Origin: Acephala macrosclerotiorum
Taxonomy: Eukaryota > Ascomycota > Leotiomycetes > Helotiales > Mollisiaceae
DNA: 64,000 nucleotides
NCBI GenBank assembly: GCA_014904845.1
Contig: MU119245.1
Location: 124,001 to 188,000 of the forward strand
Direction: 5' to 3'
The notes below the pieces were generated by a model. It was not told the DNA's origin. It was given only the letters and a program-made list of their open reading frames with translations, and did no database searches. This document shows, one piece after another, positions 57,421-64,000 of the stretch. Numbering within the stretch: position 1 is the first letter of the stretch; each line of letters opens with the position of its first letter. The translations under genes were made by a program, and so were the position numbers.

Positions 57421-60344
57421 CTACACATTAACACTCCTCTCATAATAATTCGACATCTCCAACCTCGTCACCAACTGCACAACCGTATTCTCCTCCCTCA
57501 AGTCCCCAGCCCCAAACAATCCTCCCTCATCCTCTGCCTTCCCATCTCCAAATTTCCCTTCCCCATACCCCTTCTTCTCACTCAACCCCCTACAAACGGT
57601 TATAAACACCCCCACCTTCTTCCGAAACTTCAAATACAACTCCTTAACCGCCTCATCCTCTCCATCCTTCCTCTCCATTCCCAACGCTCTTTCCCTAGAA
57701 TGCTTTGAAAATTGAAGGATGAGAGCAAAAATCTCCTCCAGCAATTTCATAACAGGTTGTTGACGCTTCCTCAAAAGCAGAGCGAACATGATTCGGTCTA
57801 GTACTTTCTCATGATAATCTCTCAACTTATCTAATCCCTCATTCTGTCCTAGGGTGAGATTGTCGTTGGAATTGATTTGCGCTTCAATCTGATCCAGCTT
57901 GCGCTCGAAAACTCGCCATGTAGCTTCAATCCCCGTATCGAAGAAATAGCCACAAACGCTTGTGATGAAATGATGGGCTTCAATGCGGAAACGTTGAGCT
58001 ATGTGGCTGATGTTTTGCCAATTTGACGTATGATCTTTTGCATCTCTGAACAGAGCTGAGACGACGTATAGCATTCGGATAACTCGGAGGAGCAACTTGA
58101 ATAACTGGTCGTATTTATACAAAATGATGGGAGTGATGACTGCTTCTAGTGGCGGTGGGGGTTTGTAAGATAGACGAAGAAAGTCTAGGGCTTCGACTGA
58201 GTCTGGGTTCATGCATTTTTCTATTTCGTCTTCGGACATGTCGCGGACTGCGAAGCTGAGATCTCCTGGGAGAGAGGTTTGATCGAGGTAGGTGCCACGA
58301 TGGGATGTCGACTGGTTGAATGTTTGTTTGGACTCGTAGCTTTCGGTGAGGACGCCCATCAAGGCGAGTCGTAGCTCGGAGCTGGCTGGCGGCCAGGTAT
58401 CTCGTCCGCCGAGGCGGAGACCCATGATGCCTCCTGAGCGCGCGACGCCACGATGCCGTTCGGCACTTTCTAGTTCTGGGTCAAACAGAGCGTGGGAAAG
58501 TCTGCTGGAGAAAACTCCGTTCCCGAGGAGGTGGAAATTTCGCTGAACAGCGAGATGTTCCCGAAGCTTGTGGGAATTAAAGAATAACCGCATGCATATT
58601 CCGTTGACTATCCGAGCTTGTGTGGCTATGATTGGGTTGAAGGACAATATTGGTACCAAAGCTATCGGTGGAGCGAAGATAGAAGTGCTTTCAACGAGCG
58701 GACCATCGTTTGCGAAGAGATACTTGTTCAGCCCTGCAGAAAGCTGGTCGACCGGGGCATTGCCGTTCAATGGCTGATCGAAAGCATCGATTGACGCTAG
58801 CAGATGTGCTTGCATATCATGTTCTGGCTTGCCAAAGAAATCCAGCTTCGCCATATCCATGCCAGGAATGACGCTCTTATGAGGTTCAGGCTGAGAGGTA
58901 TCCTTCGAAAACCGTTGAATGGCAGCCAGTAAGTTCTTCTCATACTCCAACGCCTTGGCCTCAACCTTTTTGACATCTTGCCACGAAAAGTTCCATTCTA
59001 AGGACGGCGGTTGGGCAGAAGCGACGACATCAGCCCTAGCCAAAGGATGAGTTGGGTGATGATCCCTCAGAAAACGAAGACTTCGTCCAACCTCGAACAT
59101 CGCCCTAGCATCATCAGGTAGAATGAAAGAAGGGACTTTATCGTAATTTAGGATATAGTCAGGCTCATGCATCTCCAGGCCCTGATCATCAACCCAATCT
59201 TTATTTTCCACCTTTACGAAACTCTTTCCTTTGCCTTCCTTCGTTAAAGGCAGGCCAGCTTCTCGCTGTAAACCAAGCCATTCGCTTGCAAACTCGAGCC
59301 ATGGTTGTGAGACTCTGGTTAAGATTTCGAGGAGTATCTCTCTCAAAGAGTCCGTTCTGTGCTCCAGAAGCTGGATCTCTTCGAAAATAGTCGATAGCAT
59401 AGCCTCATCGCTCCGTGTGACTGAGACATTGACGATTATTCGTCGAAAGCATATCAAAATGGCATGGGCAGGTTGGAATAGAGCTTGCAGCTGAAGGACA
59501 CTATTCTGAGAAGCAGCAGATATGCTTAGAGAGGACTGAATGGTAGCCAACAAGCTAGAAACCGAGTCCGCCAGTGCGATTCGGCCAGGAGATGCATTGA
59601 TCGTATATGTTTTGTCGACAAACGACTGGAGTGACCGTGTGATATTTCCACATTCCATGAAAATAGAAAGAAGTCCACCAAGTGTGTCTCCGGTATAGCC
59701 AGATATCCTGATATTTGAGAGAGCCGGAACAAACGACTTCTTCTCTTCATCCCAGCAGAAGAAGACTGAGCTTCTTCCAAGCCCAAGTGCTAGTAGAGAC
59801 TTTGTGTATATTTTGGCATCCACAACCAGGTATTCCGTGTTCCCGACTTTCAAGTAGTCTTCGTTAGCCGTTAAAGCAGTGTCGAAAATCGCTGGTCCTG
59901 CCTCTGTAATGTATGGTGTATTGTATTGCTCAGACTTTTGCTTCTCGAATCCATCCCAGCTTTGGTAATTTGCAGCTTTTATTGCAGGCTCTTGCAGAAG
60001 AGCCCAAATGTCGACTTCCTCATCTTGTTCGTTGACAGGTTGTGGTGTCTCCCTGCCAGAAGTGGTAGAATGGGTTGGAGTCTTCGTACCGTCTGCGAAT
60101 CCGAAGGACAAATCTGGTATGCTAAAGAAGACATCGTCTTGTCCTTCTTGATCAACAACATTCGGCAGATTCGAATCAATGTCTGTTCTCTCATCAGTTG
60201 TTGACTCCTCCTTCTAGTACCCAACTTACCATCTAACTTAAGCTGCGAAAACAAGAAACTATTATTCTCCGGCGCATCAACCAGCAGTTTCGAAGGCGCA
60301 TACAAATCCGGGATCGCAAACACATCTCCAGCATCATCATCCAT
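57421..60344 (-). CDS. Gamma-tubulin complex component, Spc97/Spc98 family (GCP6-like)
   Basis: Exon 1 (60344-60230) and exon 2 (60182-57421), with a 47-bp intron, give 958 aa. The start [20 protein letters not shown] and an N-terminal half with [20 protein letters not shown] and [20 protein letters not shown] resemble GCP5/GCP6 rather than GCP2/GCP3. The C-terminal GRIP2-type half has [40 protein letters not shown], and the helical [20 protein letters not shown]. It is a subunit of the gamma-tubulin ring complex that nucleates microtubules at the spindle pole body. The distinction between GCP5 and GCP6 would need a tree. Confidence 0.88.
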
Positions 60345-60518
60345 CTTCCCATTTCATTTCGTCGCGTTGTTTTCTCAAGGTTGACGCGTTCGATCTTTCA
60401 AGGCGGGAGTACCCGCGCCTTAACCCTGAAATTCCGCCTGCAAGGCTACGCACAGAACCTTTTCACCCACTCTCGAGCCACCGTAATCAACAAAGGTACT
60501 CCACTCTGGACCAACGCA
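60345..60518. promoter_or_regulatory. 174-bp bidirectional promoter (GCP6-like and EAF7-like)
   Basis: Very short gap between divergent start codons, so both promoters must overlap. No other content is seen. Confidence 0.5.
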
Positions 60519-61544
60519 ATGCCTCCCCGAAAGAAAACCGCCAAAGGCAGTGTTCGTGCTGCTTCCACACCAGCAGCAGACGAAGATTCCATGGCCATTG
60601 ATACGCCTGAACCCTCTAAACCTGCAGAGCCAGCTCAGCCTGCCGAACCCGCCTACGATATCACGAAGGATCCATGGACTGATGAGCAGGAGACGAGTCT
60701 TTACAAGGGGATTATAAAATGGAAACCCGCTGGTGCGCTTCTTCACTTTCTAACTTCAATCAATTCGAAATGGAATGGGATGCTAATAGGATGTAATATA
60801 ATAGGTATGCACAAACACTTCCGCATGATAGCCCTCTCCGAACACCTACGAAACCACGGCTACGACCCAACCAACGATCCCCACACCCGAATCCCTGGAA
60901 TCTGGTCCAAACTGCGCGCCCTCTACAAGCTCCCCATAATCGACGATCGAGAAAACAGCTTCGAATATGAAGAACCTGATAAATTTCTCGATTTCGAGAT
61001 CCCAGCCGATATGGAAGATTTTGAGATCAGGATGTGGGAGCAAGGGAGAAGAAAGGGGAGCGTTAGTGAGGTGAGCTCGAGTCCGCCTACATTGAGTAGG
61101 AGTAGGAGTAGGAGCCAGTCGCCGAATTTGAGGGAGCAGAGGAAGAGGAAAAGAGCGGATACGGTTACGATGAAAGATAAAGAGAGGGAGATGGGGAAGG
61201 GGAAGGAGACGAGGGCTAGTACGGTGGAAGATACGGATGAGGCTGCGAGTTCACCGCCGAAGGCTACGAGTACGAGGGCAGGAAGAGGGGCGAATAGATC
61301 TGCTGCGAGGATTAAGGCGGAGTCGGGGTCGAGGCATCAGAGTAAGGATACTGCTGCTGATACGGCGGATGAGGAGGAGACTAGGGAGGGGACGGAGGAT
61401 CATGAGGATGAGGAGCAAGATGGAGAGGAGGAAGAGGAACAAGAGGGAGGCACACCGGATCCGAAGCCTTCGAGAGGTAGACCGAAGAGAGGAGCGATGC
61501 CAGCGAGGAATACGGCACGTCGATTAATTCTGAACAGAAAGTGA
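60519..61544 (+). CDS. EAF7: Chromatin modification-related protein Eaf7 (NuA4 subunit, CT20 family)
   Basis: Two exons (60519-60732 and 60805-61544) give 317 aa, starting [20 protein letters not shown]. The CT20/MRGBP core is [20 protein letters not shown] joined across the intron to [20 protein letters not shown], followed by [20 protein letters not shown] and [14 protein letters not shown]. The C-terminal half is Ser/Arg- and Glu-rich, disordered, with a GRPKRG AT-hook-like motif. Eaf7 with Eaf5/Eaf3 forms a sub-module of the NuA4 histone acetyltransferase. The 72-bp intron is in frame without a stop, so an unspliced message would encode 24 extra residues. Confidence 0.9.
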   Translation: MPPRKKTAKGSVRAASTPAADEDSMAIDTPEPSKPAEPAQPAEPAYDITKDPWTDEQETSLYKGIIKWKPAGALLHFLTSINSKWNGMLIGCNIIGMHKHFRMIALSEHLRNHGYDPTNDPHTRIPGIWSKLRALYKLPIIDDRENSFEYEEPDKFLDFEIPADMEDFEIRMWEQGRRKGSVSEVSSSPPTLSRSRSRSQSPNLREQRKRKRADTVTMKDKEREMGKGKETRASTVEDTDEAASSPPKATSTRAGRGANRSAARIKAESGSRHQSKDTAADTADEEETREGTEDHEDEEQDGEEEEEQEGGTPDPKPSRGRPKRGAMPARNTARRLILNRK

Positions 61545-62183
61545 AGAGGGTTTGGCATTACTGGAGTTTACGGTGGTACAATACTGGCGTTATGGAGGTC
61601 TATAGGACAATGGTTATGGACAAAAGCTATTGCCATGGCAGATATCCAAGGGCTATCTTCATTTGTAAAGTAGAGCCAAAGCGAAAAGCGAGTCGTTTGC
61701 AGAGAGAGAGAGCTTGTACAACATACTGTTTATCACATGCAAATATGACGAGAGATATTCTCTTCAAGTAACACAGAGCCTTTTGATCCAGCTGACTGCG
61801 TACAAGCAATTGCTGATACGGAACTGTCCAAATGATGCAGTTCGGCGTAGCAACACCGACGGGTATTCTTTCGTCCCTCGGTCCGGTCCAGCCATATTCG
61901 CAGCTGGCAAAATCTATGCGCGTCATGCAGCCTCCTTTCTATGGCGGAGAGCAGTGGGGTGGAAAACTGAAATCTTCCACCCGCATTTCCCTAGACCCAT
62001 CTCTCAAGTACCGAGGCATCTCGGACAACGGCTACAGTCCCGACCTTGGTCCAGCATTGCAACCAACCACAACCCCATAACGATGATCATTCCCGCTCCG
62101 CTGCGCCTGTGAAAGCCCTCCTACTCTTTATCTTGTGTCTTCTTAGTCTTCTTTTAAACTTTTCTCCTATAACGACGTTGGGA
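61545..62183. other. Upstream region of the carnitine acetyltransferase gene
   Basis: Contains the 3' end of EAF7 and the promoter of CAT2. Open frames at 61,714-62,112 overlap on several frames and look non-coding. Confidence 0.4.
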
Positions 62184-64000
62184 ATGTTGAGAGTTCTTGC
62201 GAAGAGTAGGACGCAGTCGCAAGTGTTCAGAGGCTTGTCTGCAGCGACAGTATCAAGAGTACGAACGAAAACACACCCTATTTACAGTCCTTGGCTAACA
62301 ACAATTGGCAGAGCGTGGGAATGGCTCCAGCAAGCAAGCGGAGCAATAGCTCTTTGCCAGCAGGTATGTTTACTCAAATTCTACCCCTCACTCTGGCATG
62401 TTCTGAGACATCACACAGGCTACAAAGAGGACTCCTCGAAAGGCCCCATGCTACGATTCGAAGATTCCATCCCAAAACTGCCAGTACCGACTCTAGAAGA
62501 GACTGCTGCTCGATACCTCAAATCCGTCCACCCTCTCCTCTCTACCTCCGAACTCGAGTCGACAACAAAGGCGGTGCAGGAATTCATCAAGCCAGGAGGA
62601 ATTGGCAGCAAGCTCCAGGAAAAGCTTATTGCACGACGAGAAGACCCGAAGCACAAGAACTGGATCTACGAATGGTGGAACGACGCAGCATATCTCTCTT
62701 ACCGAGACCCAGTCGTGCCCTATGTCAGCTACTTTTATTCCCACAGGGATGACAGGCGGCGGCGGGATCCCTCGAAGAGAGCAGCAGCTATCAGTACCGC
62801 GGTCCTGGAGTTCAAGAAGCAAGTGGATGAGGGCACATTAGAGCCTGAGTACATGAAGAAGCTGCCCATTTCTATGGAGAGCTATCAATGGATGTTCAAC
62901 TGCAGTAGAGTACCAGCCAAGCCTGCAGATTACCCCCAGAAGTACTCCCCGGCCGAGAACAAGTACATTTTGGTTATCCGCAAGAACCAGTTCTGGAAGG
63001 TCGCACATGAGGTGGATGGCAGGCAATTAAATACTTCCGAGCTGGAGCAACAATTCAAGGCAATCTACCAAAAGGCGGAGAAGGCACCTGCAGTTGGCGC
63101 TTTGACCTCGGAGAACCGCGATGTCTGGACCGATGCTCGAGAAGTTCTTCTGAAAGCACACCCATCCAATGCTGCAGCTCTCAAGACAGTCGAGGCCTCA
63201 TCGTTCGTTGTCTGCTTGGACGATGCCAGTCCCGTCACTCTCGAGGAGCGTGCACACCAGTACTGGCACGGCGATGGGCAAAACCGCTGGTTCGACAAGC
63301 CACTCCAATTCATCATTAACGACAACGGCACTTCAGGATTCATGGGCGAACACTCAATGATGGACGGCACGCCTACCCACCGTCTTAACGACTACGTCAA
63401 TGAAGTAATCTTCAGCAACAAACTCGACTTCTCCAACCCCTCTATCCGCTCCAACCTCCCCGACCCAGTCCCCGTGAAGTTCCACGTCAACAAAGAAGTC
63501 CAAGCCGAGATCGAGCGTGCTACAAAAGACTTCACCGAAGTTATTGGTGCTCATGAACTTCGCGTGCAAGCCTACCAAGGCTACGGCAAGGGTTTGATCA
63601 AGAAATTCAAATGCTCGCCAGACGCATACGTCCAAATGATCATCCAACTCGCCTACTTCAAGATGTACGGCAAGAACCGACCTACCTACGAATCAGCCGC
63701 CACGCGCCGTTTCCAACAAGGACGAACCGAGACCTGTCGCTCAGTCTCAGATGACTCTGTTGCGTTCTGCAAAGCAATCTCTGACCACTCTACCGACCCC
63801 GAGACAGTTGTTGCTCTTTTCAGAAAAGCGACCAATGCTCATGTCGCATACATCAGCGCTGCTTCAGACGGGAAGGGAGTCGACAGACATCTTTTCGGAC
63901 TGAAGAAATTACTTGGTCCTAACGATGAAATTCCAGCGATTTACAAAGACCCAACGTACAGTTATTCAAGCCATTGGTTCTTGAGTACTAGTCAGTTGAG
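62184..64000 (+). CDS. CAT2: Carnitine acetyltransferase (partial, continues past right edge)
   Basis: Exon 1 (62184-62258) encodes MLRVLAKSRTQSQVFRGLSA.., a mitochondrial presequence. A 53-bp intron (GTACGA..GGCTAAC..TTGGCAG) joins exon 2 (62312-62363, SVGMAPASKRSNSSLPAG), then a 55-bp intron joins exon 3 from 62419. The carnitine/choline acyltransferase family is recognised by KLPVPTLEETAARYLKSVHP, WWNDAAYLSYRDPVVPYVSY, GFMGEHSMMDGTPTHRLNDY (with the catalytic His in the GEHSMMDGTP motif) and LRVQAYQGYGKGLIKKFKCS. It moves acetyl groups between CoA and carnitine in mitochondria and, by a second start, usually peroxisomes. The frame is open to the last base; the C-terminal part lies outside the window. 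Confidence 0.92.
   Translation, partial: MLRVLAKSRTQSQVFRGLSAATVSRVRTKTHPIYSPWLTTIGRAWEWLQQASGAIALCQQVCLLKFYPSLWHVLRHHTGYKEDSSKGPMLRFEDSIPKLPVPTLEETAARYLKSVHPLLSTSELESTTKAVQEFIKPGGIGSKLQEKLIARREDPKHKNWIYEWWNDAAYLSYRDPVVPYVSYFYSHRDDRRRRDPSKRAAAISTAVLEFKKQVDEGTLEPEYMKKLPISMESYQWMFNCSRVPAKPADYPQKYSPAENKYILVIRKNQFWKVAHEVDGRQLNTSELEQQFKAIYQKAEKAPAVGALTSENRDVWTDAREVLLKAHPSNAAALKTVEASSFVVCLDDASPVTLEERAHQYWHGDGQNRWFDKPLQFIINDNGTSGFMGEHSMMDGTPTHRLNDYVNEVIFSNKLDFSNPSIRSNLPDPVPVKFHVNKEVQAEIERATKDFTEVIGAHELRVQAYQGYGKGLIKKFKCSPDAYVQMIIQLAYFKMYGKNRPTYESAATRRFQQGRTETCRSVSDDSVAFCKAISDHSTDPETVVALFRKATNAHVAYISAASDGKGVDRHLFGLKKLLGPNDEIPAIYKDPTYSYSSHWFLSTSQL

Noticed and set aside
1..64000. tRNA, rRNA and CRISPR arrays
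   Set aside because: I looked for B-box-like GGTTCRAATCC motifs and for regularly spaced repeats and found no convincing case; a dedicated scan (tRNAscan-SE) would settle tRNAs.
1..64000. A dedicated new defence or biosynthetic cluster
   Set aside because: No group of enzymes suggests a biosynthetic pathway, and the HET, WD40 and HET-like pieces are separate and partly broken; I see no basis for claiming a joint system.

Overview
The window is nuclear DNA of a filamentous ascomycete (Pezizomycotina). A helotialean (Leotiomycetes) origin is my inference from the general look of the proteins, and I cannot prove it. The evidence is short spliceosomal introns (about 47-70 bp) with GT..CTAAC/CTGAC..AG signals, a HET-domain protein, a class V chitinase with LysM partner, a fungal bHLH factor, and blocks of extreme A+T that look like transposons degraded by RIP (repeat-induced C-to-T mutation). 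All gene models were built by hand from splice signals. For every intact model the exon lengths add up to a multiple of three.

Layout. 1-11 kb is accessory: a HET-domain gene; a complete RIP-damaged Tc1/mariner-pogo element (TIRs and TA duplication still readable); two diverged direct repeats; and a multipass membrane-protein gene split by a 2.85-kb hAT-like element whose 8-bp target duplication and 19-bp TIRs are intact. Fragments of a WD40 repeat and a VCBS/FG-GAP-type repeat follow. 12-36 kb is mostly housekeeping: a MAK32-like pfkB kinase, adenylyl cyclase-associated protein (CAP/Srv2), an F-box pseudogene, an MFS transporter, a small Cys/Lys-rich protein, a BTB protein, an M1 aminopeptidase, a hidden 86-aa four-exon mitochondrial-type protein head-to-head with ribosomal protein mL44, La protein, mitochondrial uS4 (NAM9), a FAD oxidoreductase pseudogene and an unknown N-terminally anchored protein.

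36-45 kb is a chitin-related locus: a secreted multi-LysM protein and a secreted CBM18-GH18 killer-toxin-like chitinase are transcribed divergently from one 1.27-kb intergenic region, with a bHLH regulator convergent to the chitinase. 45-51.5 kb is gene-poor, with two A+T-rich relics, a 43-nt poly(T) tract, a strong stem-loop, a possible LTR, a broken HET-like N-terminus and one small unknown gene. 51.9-64 kb is core again: a disordered protein with a tubby/LURP-one-like C-terminus, a complex I NDUFA5-type subunit, a gamma-tubulin complex component, the NuA4 subunit Eaf7 and carnitine acetyltransferase, which runs off the right edge.

How the genes connect: several encode mitochondrial proteins (mL44, uS4m, NDUFA5-type, the 86-aa protein, carnitine acetyltransferase), but they are dispersed and need not be co-regulated. 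The LysM/chitinase pair is the clearest functional unit. The most informative structures are the hAT insertion, where removing the element plus one target copy restores a 584-codon frame exactly, and two multi-lesion pseudogenes among otherwise intact genes.
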